This document shows positions 17,290-26,721 of a stretch of 64,000 bases of DNA, piece after piece. Under the pieces are notes generated by a model, which did not search any database, was not told the DNA's origin, and saw nothing but the letters and a program-made list of their open reading frames with translations. This DNA comes from Bradyrhizobium barranii subsp. apii (GTDB taxonomy: Bacteria > Pseudomonadota > Alphaproteobacteria > Rhizobiales > Xanthobacteraceae): NCBI RefSeq assembly GCF_011516635.5, contig NZ_CP096255.1:9683501-9747500 (forward strand), given 5' to 3'. Within the stretch, counting starts at the first letter, position 1, and every line of letters begins with the position of its first letter. Position numbers and translations under genes: made by a program.

Positions 17290-18288
17290 GTGGCAGAGAT
17301 GGCCGTTCAGAGCGATGTAATCGACGACGCCGGACCGTATGACCGCGCCAAGGCCTTGGGCGCCTTCAAGCTCGGCGACCTCACCTTCTACTGGATCACG
17401 CGGCTGTCCGCGATCTCGGTGCTGCTCATCCTCGGTGGCATCATCATCTCGCTGATCGTCGGCGCGTTCCCGGCGATGAAGGAATACGGCTTCGCCTTCC
17501 TGTGGACGCAGCGCTGGGCGCCGTCGGCAGATCCGCCCGTGCTCGGCGCGCTCGGCCCGATCTACGGCACGCTCATCACCTCCTTCATCGCGATGGCGAT
17601 CGCCATTCCGGTCGGTCTCGGCATTGCGATCTTTCTGACCGAGCTCTGCCCGCAATGGGCGCGCCGCCCGATCGGCATGGCGATCGAGCTGCTCGCCGGC
17701 ATTCCCTCGATCATCTACGGCATGTGGGGCTTCTTCGTGCTCGGCCCGTTCCTGGCCAACACGTTCCAGCCCTTCATGATCAAGATCTTCGACGGCGTCC
17801 CGGTGCTGGGCGCGATCTTCGCAGGCCCGCCGTCCTATCTCAGCCTGTTCAACGCGGCGCTGATCCTCGCCATCATGGTGCTGCCCTTCATCACCTCGAT
17901 CTCGGTCGACGTGTTCAAGACGGTGCCGCCGGTGCTCAAGGAAGCCGCCTACGGCGTCGGCTGCACCACCTGGGAAGTCGTGCGCAGCGTGGTGATCCCC
18001 TACACCCGCGTCGGCGTCATCGGCGGTGTCATGCTGGCGCTCGGCCGCGCGCTCGGCGAGACCATGGCGGTGACCTTCATCATCGGCAACTCGTTCCGCA
18101 TCTCGTCGTCGATCTTTGCCCCGGGCACCACGATCTCGGCGGCGATCGCATCGGAGTTCGCCGAGAGCGACGGCCTGCACCAGTCCGGCCTGATCCTGCT
18201 CGGCCTGCTGCTGTTCGTGCTGACATTCTTCGTGCTCGCGGCTGCACGGTTGATGCTGATGCGTCTTGAAAAGAAGGCGGGGAAGTAA
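17290..18288 (+). CDS. pstC: Phosphate ABC transporter permease PstC
   Basis: 332 aa with six or so membrane segments. The inner-membrane permease signature is the EAA-like loop KEAAYGVGCTTWEVVRSVVIP near 220, and GRALGETMAVTFIIGN follows. The start is GTG 17290; ATG 17299 is an alternative. It pairs with PstA. Confidence 0.94.
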   Translation: MAEMAVQSDVIDDAGPYDRAKALGAFKLGDLTFYWITRLSAISVLLILGGIIISLIVGAFPAMKEYGFAFLWTQRWAPSADPPVLGALGPIYGTLITSFIAMAIAIPVGLGIAIFLTELCPQWARRPIGMAIELLAGIPSIIYGMWGFFVLGPFLANTFQPFMIKIFDGVPVLGAIFAGPPSYLSLFNAALILAIMVLPFITSISVDVFKTVPPVLKEAAYGVGCTTWEVVRSVVIPYTRVGVIGGVMLALGRALGETMAVTFIIGNSFRISSSIFAPGTTISAAIASEFAESDGLHQSGLILLGLLLFVLTFFVLAAARLMLMRLEKKAGK

Positions 18289-18289
18289 C

Positions 18290-19135
18290 ATGAACCCGAT
18301 CTACGCACGCCGCCGCCGCATGGACATCGTCATCCGTGTGCTCTGCCTGGCTGCCGCTGCCTTCGGCGTCACATGGCTCGCGCTGATCCTGATGACGCTG
18401 CTCTACAACGGCATTGCCGGCCTGAACCTGGAGCTCTTCGTTGCGGACACGCCGCCTCCGGGCTCGACCGAGGGCGGCCTGCGCAACGCCATCGTGGGTT
18501 CGATCATCATGACCGTGCTCGGCGTCGGCATCGGCGCACCGCTCGGTCTGTTCGCCGGTACCTATCTCGCCGAGTACGGCCGCAACGACCGCCTGACCTC
18601 GGTGATCCGCTTCATCAACGACATCCTGCTCTCGGCGCCCTCGATCATCATCGGCCTGTTCATCTATGGTGCGGTGGTGGTGCCGATGCGCGGCTTCTCG
18701 GCGATTGCCGGCTGCCTCGCGCTTGCGGTGATCGTCATCCCGGTGGTGCTGCGCACGACCGAGGACATGCTGCTGCTGGTGCCGAACGCACTGCGTGAGG
18801 CGGCCTCGGCGCTCGGCCTGCCGCGCTCGCTGGTGATCAAGCGCATCGCCTATCGCGCGGCGCGCTCGGGCCTCATCACCGGCGTGATGCTGGCCACCGC
18901 CCGCGTCGCCGGCGAGACCGCGCCGCTGCTCTTCACCGCGCTGTCGAACCAGTTCTTCAGCCTGGGTCTGAACAAGACGATGGCGAACCTGCCGGTCACC
19001 ATCAACAATTTCGTGCAGAGCCCCTACGCCTACTGGAAGCAGCTCGCCTGGAGCGGCGCGCTGCTCATCACCCTGACCGTTCTTGCCCTGAATATTGGCG
19101 CGCGCATTCTGAGCGCCGAGAGGGCCGCAAAATGA
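18290..19135 (+). CDS. pstA: Phosphate ABC transporter permease PstA
   Basis: 281 aa, multi-pass membrane protein. The EAA loop is REAASALGLPRSLVIKRIAY and the downstream motif is ARVAGETAPLLFTA. ATG 18290 follows the pstC stop closely, and the stop overlaps the pstB start. A longer frame from 18266 would overlap pstC and is not needed. Confidence 0.94.
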   Translation: MNPIYARRRRMDIVIRVLCLAAAAFGVTWLALILMTLLYNGIAGLNLELFVADTPPPGSTEGGLRNAIVGSIIMTVLGVGIGAPLGLFAGTYLAEYGRNDRLTSVIRFINDILLSAPSIIIGLFIYGAVVVPMRGFSAIAGCLALAVIVIPVVLRTTEDMLLLVPNALREAASALGLPRSLVIKRIAYRAARSGLITGVMLATARVAGETAPLLFTALSNQFFSLGLNKTMANLPVTINNFVQSPYAYWKQLAWSGALLITLTVLALNIGARILSAERAAK

Positions 19136-19953
19136 GTGATCTTTCCGTATCGATGAGCGCGGCCGGTGGTTTGCCCCAGGCGCCGGTGCTGCCCGAAGCT
19201 CCGGCCAAGGTGACGGTGCGCAACCTCAATTTCTATTACGGCGAGCACCACGCGCTGAAGAACATCAATCTGGCGCTCGGCACCAACCGCGTCACGGCGT
19301 TCATCGGCCCGTCGGGCTGCGGCAAGTCGACCCTGCTGCGCATCTTCAATCGGATGTACGACCTCTATCCGGGCCAGCGCGTCACCGGTCAGCTCATGCT
19401 CGACCAGACCAACGTCCTCGACCCCAAGCTGGACCTCAATTTGCTGCGCGCCCGCGTCGGCATGGTGTTCCAGAAGCCGACGCCGTTCCCGATGACGATC
19501 TACGAGAACATCGCCTTCGGCATCCGCCTTTACGAGAAGATCTCGAAGTCCGAGATGGACGACCGCGTCGAGAAGGCGCTGCGCGGCGGCGCGCTGTGGA
19601 ACGAGGTCAAGGACAAGCTCAACGCCTCCGGCCTGTCGCTCTCCGGCGGCCAGCAGCAGCGCCTCTGCATCGCCCGCACGGTCGCGGTGCGGCCCGAGGT
19701 GATCTTGTTCGACGAGCCCTGCTCGGCGCTCGACCCGATCTCGACCGCCAAGGTCGAGGAGCTGATCCAGGAGCTGTCCGAGAACTACACGATCGCGATC
19801 GTCACCCACAACATGCAGCAGGCGGCGCGCGTCTCCGACAAGACCGCCTTCATGTATCTCGGCGAGCTGATCGAGTTCGACGACACCAGCAAGATCTTCA
19901 CGTCGCCGACCGACCGGCGCACGCAGGATTACATCACCGGCCGGTTCGGCTGA
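19132..19953 (+). CDS. pstB: Phosphate ABC transporter ATPase PstB
   Basis: 273 aa. Walker A GPSGCGKST is near residue 61, the signature is LSGGQQQRLCIAR and Walker B is VILFDEPCSALDP. KPTPFPMTIYENIAFG is specific to PstB. It powers PstCA on the cytoplasmic side. It overlaps pstA by 4 nt. Confidence 0.96.
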   Translation: MSDLSVSMSAAGGLPQAPVLPEAPAKVTVRNLNFYYGEHHALKNINLALGTNRVTAFIGPSGCGKSTLLRIFNRMYDLYPGQRVTGQLMLDQTNVLDPKLDLNLLRARVGMVFQKPTPFPMTIYENIAFGIRLYEKISKSEMDDRVEKALRGGALWNEVKDKLNASGLSLSGGQQQRLCIARTVAVRPEVILFDEPCSALDPISTAKVEELIQELSENYTIAIVTHNMQQAARVSDKTAFMYLGELIEFDDTSKIFTSPTDRRTQDYITGRFG

Positions 19954-19964
19954 GGAGACGGAAC

Positions 19965-20681
19965 ATGGGTTCTGAACATACCGCAAAGGCCTTCGACACC
20001 GACCTCCAGGAGCTCACGCGCCTGGTCGCCGAGATGGGCGGCATCGCCGAGCGCATGATCGTCGATTCCGTCGACGCGCTGATCCGCCGCGACGTCGCGC
20101 TCGGCCAGCGCGTCGTCACCATCGACACCGAGCTCGACGCGCTCCAGAAGAAGATCGAGGAGCGCGCCGTGCTCACCATCGCGCGCCGCCAGCCGATGGC
20201 GGTCGATCTGCGCGAGATCGTCGGCGCCATGCGCGTCGCGACCGATCTCGAGCGGATCGGCGACCTCGCCAAGAACATGGGCAAGCGCGTCGCGGCGCTG
20301 GAGACGGATTTCCATCCGCTCAAGCTGTTCCGCGGTCTGGAGCACATGACCGACCTCGTGCAGCAGCAGGTCAAGTCGGTGCTGGATGCCTATGCCGCGC
20401 ACGATCTGCCGGCGGCGATGGCGGTGTGGAAGGGCGACGAGGAGGTCGACGCCATCTGCACCTCGCTGTTCCGCGAGCTCCTCACCTACATGATGGAGGA
20501 TCCGCGCAACATCTCGTTCTGCATTCATCTGATGTTCTGCGCCAAGAACATCGAGCGCATCGGTGACCACGCCACCAACATCGCCGAGACCGTGTTCTAC
20601 ATGATCGAGGGCCAGGCGATCACCGACAAGCGGCCGAAGGGCGACATGACGACCTTCGCCACGACGGTCGCGAACACTTAA
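19965..20681 (+). CDS. phoU: Phosphate signalling protein PhoU
   Basis: 238 aa with two PhoU helical bundles. The repeats AERMIVDSVDAL...DLERIGDLAKNMGKRV and CAKNIERIGDHATNIAETV carry the E/DxxxD metal-cluster motifs. It links PstB to PhoR and keeps PhoB off when phosphate is plentiful. The start is ATG 19965, 11 nt after pstB. Confidence 0.95.
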   Translation: MGSEHTAKAFDTDLQELTRLVAEMGGIAERMIVDSVDALIRRDVALGQRVVTIDTELDALQKKIEERAVLTIARRQPMAVDLREIVGAMRVATDLERIGDLAKNMGKRVAALETDFHPLKLFRGLEHMTDLVQQQVKSVLDAYAAHDLPAAMAVWKGDEEVDAICTSLFRELLTYMMEDPRNISFCIHLMFCAKNIERIGDHATNIAETVFYMIEGQAITDKRPKGDMTTFATTVANT

Positions 20682-20696
20682 GGAGCGACGAACACC

Positions 20697-21406
20697 ATGG
20701 GCGCACGCATTATGGTGGTTGAGGACGAGGAAGCTCTCACCGAGCTTCTCCGCTACAACCTCGAAGGCGACGGCTATGACGTCGCGACGGTGATGCGCGG
20801 CGACGATGCCGACACCCGCCTCAAGGAGCATATCCCCGATTTGATCGTGCTCGACTGGATGCTGCCGGGCCTCTCCGGCATCGAGCTGTGCCGGCGGCTG
20901 CGCACCCGGCCCGAGACCAAGCAGCTCCCGATCATCATGCTCACCGCGCGCGGCGAGGAGAGCGAGCGGGTGCGGGGTCTTGCGACCGGCGCCGACGACT
21001 ACATCGTCAAGCCGTTCTCGGTGCCGGAGCTGCTGGCACGCGTGAAGGGCCTGCTCAGGCGCGCGCCAGCCCGGAGCGGCTCGCCACCGTGCTCGCCTAT
21101 GGCGACATCGAGCTCGACCGCGACAAGCGCCGCGTGGCGCGCTCGGGCCGGCCGATCGATCTCGGCCCGACCGAATATCGCCTGCTGGAGTTCTTCCTGG
21201 AGCATCCCGGCCGCGTGTTCTCGCGCGAGCAGCTGCTCGACAGCGTCTGGGGCCGTGACATCTACATCGACGAGCGCACCGTCGACGTCCATATCGGCCG
21301 CCTGCGCAAGCTGCTCAATCTCGGCCGCGAGCAGGACCCGATCCGCACCGTCCGCGGCGCGGGCTACGCACTGGACGATCGCTTTGCGAAGGCGGAGCAA
21401 GCGTAA
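20697..21406 (+). pseudogene. phoB: PhoB response regulator, frameshifted between receiver and DNA-binding domains
   Basis: The receiver domain is intact in one frame from ATG 20697: VVEDEEALTELLRYNLEG, phosphorylated Asp in VLDWMLPG, and PFSVPELLARVKGLLRR. The winged-helix output domain (TEYRLLEFFLEHPGRVFSREQ ... TVDVHIGRLRKLL ... TVRGAGYAL) continues in another frame and ends at 21406. The switch falls in the GC-repeat tract around 21059-21066; two bases too many relative to an expected LLRRASPERLATVL reading. It is either a true inactivating indel or an assembly/sequencing error. As written, the protein from 20697 ends at 21428 with a nonsense C-terminus. Confidence 0.85.
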
Positions 21407-21456
21407 GGGGTTGCTGTGGCAGACGTGATTTAGCGGGCTGCCACCGCATCCTCGAT

Positions 21457-21578
21457 GTCGTCCCTGCGAACGCAGGGACCCATAACCACAGGGAGTGGTT
21501 TGGCGACGACTCGGAGTGATCATCCCGCGCAATAACTACGCGCCGGGATTATGGGTCCCTGCGTTCGCAGGGACGACA
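21457..21578. repeat. Dispersed palindromic repeat between phoB and gcrA
   Basis: Each end is itself palindromic (GTCCCTGCGAACGCAGGGAC at 21460-21479; GGTCCCTGCGTTCGCAGGGA near 21555), and together they form long inverted arms. It lies between convergent phoB and gcrA and may serve as a bidirectional stop. Confidence 0.75.
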
Positions 21579-21640
21579 CCGAGTGAGTTGAGCCGTCATC
21601 GCGTGACGGCGCCGTCTTCGTAGTCAGCTAATCCGATACC

Positions 21641-22153
21641 TCAGCGCGGACCCGGCTTCGCCGGCGCGCGCCGGCGATCGGCTGCGGGCTGATACGCCAC
21701 GCGCGAGTGCTGGGCGCAGTAGGGCAGGCCGGAGAGCGCCTTGCCGCCGCAGAAGAAGAAATCCGGGCTCGAGGGATCGCCGACCGGCCAGTGGCAGGTC
21801 GCCTCGTTCAGCTCCAGCAGCGACAGCCGCTGGCTCATCGGCACGACGTTGTCGTAGGTGACCGGTTCGGCCTCGACCTCGACTTCGAAGGCTTGCGCCA
21901 GCGCGGTGTTGCCGCGTGCGATCGGGCGGGTCACCCGCATCATGTGCTGCGCCGGACGCGCCTTGCGCGGCCGCGGCGCTGCCGATGAAGGGCTCTTGGC
22001 GCGGCCCGACAGGCCGAGCCGGTGCACTTTGCCGATTACGGCATTGCGGGTCACATTGCCGAGTTCAGCGGCGATCTGGCTGGCCGAAAGTCCGGCCTCC
22101 CAGAGCTTTTTCAGCTGCTCGACGCGATCATCCGACCAGGTCAAAACGGTCAT
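21641..22153 (-). CDS. gcrA: GcrA-family cell-cycle regulator
   Basis: 170 aa from ATG 22153. The N-terminal GcrA HTH is very clear (WSDDRVEQLKKLWEAGLSASQIAAELG, NAVIGKVHRLGLSGR), and the C-terminal sigma70-binding domain has CHWPVGDPSSPDFFFCGG and YCAQHSRVAYQP. GcrA is an alphaproteobacterial sigma70 cofactor acting at GANTC-methylated promoters together with CcrM. The frame is open 10 codons further, but the conserved start MTVLTWSDDRV is at 22153. Confidence 0.93.
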   Translation of the reverse strand: MTVLTWSDDRVEQLKKLWEAGLSASQIAAELGNVTRNAVIGKVHRLGLSGRAKSPSSAAPRPRKARPAQHMMRVTRPIARGNTALAQAFEVEVEAEPVTYDNVVPMSQRLSLLELNEATCHWPVGDPSSPDFFFCGGKALSGLPYCAQHSRVAYQPAADRRRAPAKPGPR

Positions 22154-22609
22154 TGCACCCTTTCCTTCGCCGGCGCCTGCCATCCTGGCGGCCGCACGGC
22201 GAATGCCTAAGCTTCGAAAAACCCGTGCCGCCAGAATCCCTTAAGGCTCGCCGGGCGCACCAGATGCGCCCGAACGCTTACGCCGGTACATGAGGACTTA
22301 GAGGATCAGAACTGCTGCACGAGATGTCGTATCTGACAAGCCAAACGCTACAATATGGCGTGACTCACGCGCAAGAGTCCGCCGACTCGCTTCCACATGT
22401 TCCGTGGCGGAAATACGCAAAATCGCCACCGCAAGACTACGGATTCTGCGTTTCGCGAGGCTTTCCGGGCGGCATTGACACCGGTTTCACCAGGCATAAG
22501 ATAGTCTCGCGTGCCGCCCTTAAAAGGCGGCACGTTTCGTTTTCCGGGCCGGTCAATGGTGCGTTGCGCAATGCACGCTCACGCCGTCCGCAACATTCAA
22601 GTGATCGTC
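22154..22609. promoter_or_regulatory. gcrA-argD intergenic region with a cluster of five GANTC sites
   Basis: No gene is supported here. GANTC (the CcrM methylation target) occurs at 22234, 22362, 22375, 22384 and 22442, three of them within 27 bp. Such sites mark GcrA/CcrM-controlled promoters in alphaproteobacteria. The region carries the divergent promoters of gcrA and argD. Either promoter could be methylation-sensitive; this is inferred. Confidence 0.5.
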
Positions 22610-23818
22610 ATGACTAACAGCGCAGCGCCGCATTTGCTCCCCGTTTTCGCCAGGTCCGACCTCGGTTTCGAGCGCGGTGAAGGCTGCTGGCTGATTGCGA
22701 CCAATGGCGATCGCTATCTCGATTTCACCTCGGGCGTGGCGGTGAATGCGCTCGGCCATGCTCATCCTGCGTTGGTCAAGGCGTTGCAGGAGCAGGCCAC
22801 CAAACTCTGGCACATGTCGAACCTGTTCCAGAGCCCGGACGGCGAGAAGCTCGCCGCGCGTCTGTGCAACGAAAGCTTCGCGGACTTCGTGTTCTTCTGC
22901 AATTCCGGCGCCGAAGCGCTGGAAGGTGTGATCAAGCTCGTCCGCCATCATCACTTCTCCAAGGGTCATCCGGAACGTTACCGCATCATCACCTTCGAAG
23001 GCGCCTTCCACGGCCGCACGCTGGCAACGCTCGCCGCGACCGGTTCGGCAAAATATCTCGAAGGGTTTGGCCCGCCGATGGACGGCTTCGACCAGGTCCC
23101 GCATGGCGATATCGAAGCCGTCAAGAAGGCGATCGGTCCGCAGACCGCCGGCATCCTGATCGAGCCGATCCAGGGCGAGGGCGGCGTGCGTTCGGCAACG
23201 CCGGCCTTCCTGAGGGCGTTGCGCCAGCTCTGCGATGAGAAGGGCCTGCTGCTCGCGTTCGACGAGGTGCAGACCGGCATGGGCCGCACCGGCGATCTGT
23301 TCGCGCATCGCCGCACCGGCGTCACGCCTGACGTGATGTCGCTGGCCAAAGCGCTCGGTGGCGGCTTCCCGATCGGCGCGGTGCTGGCGACCGCGGATGC
23401 GGCTGCCGGCATGGGGCCCGGCTCGCACGGCTCGACCTTCGGCGGCAATCCGCTCGCGATCTCGGCTGCCAACGCCGTGCTCGACGTCATGCTCAAGCCC
23501 GGCTTCTTCGACCACGTGCAGAAGATGTCGCTGCTGCTCAAGCAGAAGCTCGCCTCCGTGATCGATCGTTATCCCGACATCGTCAGCGAAGTGCGTGGCG
23601 AAGGCCTTCTGATCGGCATCAAGGCCGTGGCGCCGTCAGGCGATCTCGGCGCGGCATTGCGCAACGAAAAATTGCTCACGGTCGGCGCCGGCGACAATGT
23701 CGTGCGCTTCCTGCCGCCCTTGATCGTCACCGAAGCCGAGATCGAGGACAGCGTCGGGCGGCTCGAACGCGCCTGCGCCGCGATCTCGTCCAGTCAGACC
23801 AAGCGGGCGACAAGCTGA
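22610..23818 (+). CDS. argD: Acetylornithine aminotransferase
   Basis: 402 aa PLP-dependent class-III transaminase of arginine biosynthesis. FFCNSGAEALEGVIKLVR is the cofactor phosphate-binding region, LAFDEVQTGMGRTG contains the PLP-contacting Asp, and the Schiff-base Lys is in SLAKALGGGFPIGA. ATG 22610 is chosen as the family-like start (MTNSAAPHLLPVF); upstream codons in frame are not conserved-looking. The stop overlaps the argF ATG by one base. Confidence 0.93.
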   Translation: MTNSAAPHLLPVFARSDLGFERGEGCWLIATNGDRYLDFTSGVAVNALGHAHPALVKALQEQATKLWHMSNLFQSPDGEKLAARLCNESFADFVFFCNSGAEALEGVIKLVRHHHFSKGHPERYRIITFEGAFHGRTLATLAATGSAKYLEGFGPPMDGFDQVPHGDIEAVKKAIGPQTAGILIEPIQGEGGVRSATPAFLRALRQLCDEKGLLLAFDEVQTGMGRTGDLFAHRRTGVTPDVMSLAKALGGGFPIGAVLATADAAAGMGPGSHGSTFGGNPLAISAANAVLDVMLKPGFFDHVQKMSLLLKQKLASVIDRYPDIVSEVRGEGLLIGIKAVAPSGDLGAALRNEKLLTVGAGDNVVRFLPPLIVTEAEIEDSVGRLERACAAISSSQTKRATS

Positions 23819-24741
23819 TGAGCAAGTCCCCGAAGCACTTCCTGGATATCAACGAGCTCCCGTTGTCGGAGCTCAAGAGCATGCTTGCGGCATCCTCCGC
23901 CATGAAGGCGAAGCAGAAAGCGCACCAGCCGGTGAAGCCGCTGGAAGGCAAGACGCTGGCGATGATCTTCGAGCGTCCCTCCACGCGCACCCGCGTCTCG
24001 TTCGACGTCGCCATGCGCCAGCTCGGTGGCGAGCCCATCATGCTGACCGGCGCCGAGATGCAGCTCGGCCGCGGCGAGACCATCGCCGACACGGCACGCG
24101 TGCTGTCGCGCTATGTCGACGCCATCATGATCCGCATCCTCAATCACGAGGCCCTGCTGGAGCTTGCGGAATATGCGACGGTGCCCGTCATCAACGGCCT
24201 GACGCGGCGCTCGCACCCGTGCCAGGTGATGGCCGACCTCATGACCTACGAAGAGCATCGCGGCCCGATCGAGGGCAGGACGGTGGCCTGGACCGGCGAC
24301 GACAACAATGTGCTGGCGTCCTGGGCGCATGCCGCCGAGCGCTTCAAGTTCAAGCTCAATGTCGCAACGCCGCCGGAGCTTGCGCCGAAAAAGGTAATGC
24401 GGGACTTCATCAAGGCCACCGGCGCGCCGATCGTGCTCGGCACCGATCCCGAGGCCGCCGTGAAGGGGGCCGACTGCGTCGTCACCGACACCTGGGTGTC
24501 GATGGGCGACAAGGAAGGTGAGCACCGTCACAACGTGCTCAAGCCCTATCAGGTCAATTCGAAGCTGATGTCGCTGGCCAAGCCCGATGCGCTGTTCATG
24601 CATTGCCTGCCCGCCCATCGCGGCGAGGAGGTCACGGACGAAGTGATCGACGGCCCGCAATCGGTCGTGTTCGACGAGGCCGAAAACCGCCTGCATGCGC
24701 AGAAGGGCATTCTGGCCTGGTGCTTTGACGCGGTGAAGTAA
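23818..24741 (+). CDS. argF: Ornithine carbamoyltransferase
   Basis: 307 aa. It condenses ornithine and carbamoyl phosphate to citrulline. The carbamoyl-phosphate loop FERPSTRTRVSF is near residue 54, and FMHCLPAHRGEEVTDEV carries the ornithine-side HCLPAHR motif. SHPCQVMADL is also present. It forms an operon with argD. Confidence 0.96.
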   Translation: MSKSPKHFLDINELPLSELKSMLAASSAMKAKQKAHQPVKPLEGKTLAMIFERPSTRTRVSFDVAMRQLGGEPIMLTGAEMQLGRGETIADTARVLSRYVDAIMIRILNHEALLELAEYATVPVINGLTRRSHPCQVMADLMTYEEHRGPIEGRTVAWTGDDNNVLASWAHAAERFKFKLNVATPPELAPKKVMRDFIKATGAPIVLGTDPEAAVKGADCVVTDTWVSMGDKEGEHRHNVLKPYQVNSKLMSLAKPDALFMHCLPAHRGEEVTDEVIDGPQSVVFDEAENRLHAQKGILAWCFDAVK

Positions 24742-24749
24742 TCTCACTT

Positions 24750-24835
24750 GTAGCCCGGATGGAGCGCAGCGAAATCCGGGTTTGTGTCCGCAGTTGGAGT
24801 GGTCCCGGATTGCGCTACGCTCCATCCGGGCTACG
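24750..24835. repeat. Dispersed palindromic repeat (TAGCCCGGATGGAG family)
   Basis: GTAGCCCGGATGGAGCGCAG at the left end has its inverted counterpart CGCTCCATCCGGGCTAC at the right end, with a shorter ATCCGGG pair inside. It follows the argF stop and could terminate the arg operon. Confidence 0.75.
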
Positions 24836-24997
24836 CGGGCTATCGCGTAATCCTGTGGCTATGGGTCCCGTATCAGCGCTTTGCGCGCGCCGGGACGACA
24901 TCGAATTTGCAGGATCCTGTGCGATCATAAGTGCATCCGGAACACACCACCCTTGCGCCCTCTTCCATTTTCCTTCATCGACCCGAGATAAAGCGCC

Positions 24998-26005
24998 ATG
25001 GTTTCCCAATCCCCTGACATGAATACCGGGCCTGAAGGCCCGGTTCGCGCACCATCAGCGGTTCCCATCGATGACGCCGTGCTGCCTTACGAGGTCGACG
25101 CACTCGACGTGCGCGGCCGCCTCGTGCGGCTCGATCCCGCGCTCGACGAGATCCTGACCAAGCACGATTATCCCGCTGCCGTGGGCAAGCTGCTCGGCGA
25201 GGCCATCGTGCTGACGACGCTGCTCGGCTCGGCGCTGAAGTTCGAGGGCCGCTTCATCCTCCAGGCCCAGACCGACGGTCCGGTGTCGTTCCTGGTCGTC
25301 GACTACATGGCGCCGGATCGCCTGCGCGCCTATGCGCGCTACGATGCCGAGCGCCTCGGCGAGACAAAGGATTCCGGCACGCTCCTCGGTAACGGTCATC
25401 TCGCCATGACCATCGACCAGGGTCCCGACATGAGCCGCTACCAGGGTCTGGTCGCGCTCGACGGCGGCAGCCTGGAAGATGCCGCCCACGAATATTTCCT
25501 GCGCTCCGAGCAGATCCCGACGCGCGTGCGTCTCGCGGTCGGTGAGGAGTGGCGCTCGAACGACGGCGGCAAGCATCGCTGGCGCGCCGGCGGCATGCTG
25601 ATGCAGTTCCTGCCGAAGGCGCCCGAGCGCGCGCGTCAGGCCGATTTGCATCCCGGCGATGCGCCCGAAGGCGCCGAGGTGCATGCTGTCGCCGAAGACG
25701 ACGCCTGGGTCGAGGCGCGTTCGCTGATCGAGACCGTTGAGGACGTCGAGCTGATCGACCCCGAACTCTCCGGCGAGCGGCTGCTGTTCCGCCTGTTCCA
25801 CGAGCGTGGCGTGCGCGTGTTCAATCCGCTGGTGCTGAAGGCGCAATGCTCCTGCTCGCGCGACGCGGTCGGTGCGATGCTGAAGAGCTTCTCGCCCGAC
25901 GACCGCGCCGCGATGGTCAAGGAAGACAAGGTCGTCGTGACCTGCGAATTCTGCTCGTCGGTGTACCAGTTCACGCCGCACGAGGCGGGCGTGGAAGACG
26001 CGTAG
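24998..26005 (+). CDS. hslO: Hsp33 redox-regulated chaperone
   Basis: 335 aa. The C-terminal redox switch is complete: CSCS and CEFC provide the four zinc-binding cysteines separated by about 30 residues. The N-terminal domain has VGKLLGEAIVLTTLLGSALKFEG. Oxidation of the cysteines activates it as a holdase under peroxide plus heat stress. The start at 24998 gives a slightly long N-terminus; MNTGPEGP at 25019 is an alternative. Confidence 0.93.
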   Translation: MVSQSPDMNTGPEGPVRAPSAVPIDDAVLPYEVDALDVRGRLVRLDPALDEILTKHDYPAAVGKLLGEAIVLTTLLGSALKFEGRFILQAQTDGPVSFLVVDYMAPDRLRAYARYDAERLGETKDSGTLLGNGHLAMTIDQGPDMSRYQGLVALDGGSLEDAAHEYFLRSEQIPTRVRLAVGEEWRSNDGGKHRWRAGGMLMQFLPKAPERARQADLHPGDAPEGAEVHAVAEDDAWVEARSLIETVEDVELIDPELSGERLLFRLFHERGVRVFNPLVLKAQCSCSRDAVGAMLKSFSPDDRAAMVKEDKVVVTCEFCSSVYQFTPHEAGVEDA

Positions 26006-26049
26006 GCGTCGCATCCTCCCTCGTTGCGCGCGCAGCGAAGCAATCCAGT

Positions 26050-26140
26050 CGTAGGGTGGGCAAAGCGCAGCGTGCCCACCATCTTATGCGCCACGTTTGG
26101 AATGGTGGGCACGGCGCTTTGCGCCTTTGCCCACCCTACG
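26050..26140. repeat. Dispersed palindromic repeat (GTAGGGTGGGCAAAG family)
   Basis: The left arm GTAGGGTGGGCAAAGCGCAG and right arm CGCCTTTGCCCACCCTAC are inverted copies around an internal GTGCCCACCAT/ATGGTGGGCAC pair. The same family recurs at 29774-29905. It lies between convergent hslO and apaG. Confidence 0.8.
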
Positions 26141-26148
26141 GCGCCGCG

Positions 26149-26541
26149 CTAGTTCAACACCCGCTTGTTGTCCGGGCTGTCCAGCGAGAATGTCGGCACG
26201 TCGATCTCGAAGCGTTCGCCGCTTTCGCTGACCATCTGGTAGCGGCCGGTCATGAAGCCCGAGGCGGTCGCGAGCGGCACGCCGGAGGTGTATTCGAAGC
26301 GCTCGCCGGGAGCCAGGGTCGGCTGCTCGCCGACGACGCCCTCGCCCCTGACCTCCTGCTGGCGGCCGGTGGCGTCGGTGATGATCCAGTGCCGCGTCTT
26401 CAGCTGCACGGTTTCGTCGCCGGAATTGGTGATGACGATGGTGTAGGACCAGAAATAGTGGGAGCGGTCAGCCGACGACTGCTCCGGAATAAAGTTCGGC
26501 TCGACGGTCACTTCGATCTGGCGGGTCACGGCGCGATACAT
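26149..26541 (-). CDS. apaG: ApaG (Co2+/Mg2+ efflux-associated, DUF525)
   Basis: 130 aa, the usual ApaG size. Hallmarks are YRAVTRQIEVTVEPNFIPEQS, YFWSYTIVITNSGDETVQL, RHWIITDATGR and a Gly-rich VRGEGVVGEQPTLAPGE. It folds as an Fn3-like beta sandwich; its biochemical role is unsettled. ATG 26541 is chosen; the open frame extends far upstream but without similarity. Confidence 0.92.
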   Translation of the reverse strand: MYRAVTRQIEVTVEPNFIPEQSSADRSHYFWSYTIVITNSGDETVQLKTRHWIITDATGRQQEVRGEGVVGEQPTLAPGERFEYTSGVPLATASGFMTGRYQMVSESGERFEIDVPTFSLDSPDNKRVLN

Positions 26542-26721
26542 GGCGGCCATCATAACGAAAACCCGGCCGGGAACCAACGCCCGCAGGCGGTTTTGGTGAC
26601 ATCGTGCCGCCAGAATTGCCGAGGAAGTAGACCCAATGTGATCCGGCCGCTTTGCAAGACGACGGCCGGACCTGTACACTCCATGACACGTTGCGATTTG
26701 CGGAAGGGTTTCGAACCCCCG

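Noticed and set aside
16027..18291. A 754-codon minus-strand frame across pstS-pstC
   Set aside because: It is a mirror of highly biased coding on the other strand; the composition is Arg/Asp/His-rich and no family is seen, while pstS and pstC are certain.
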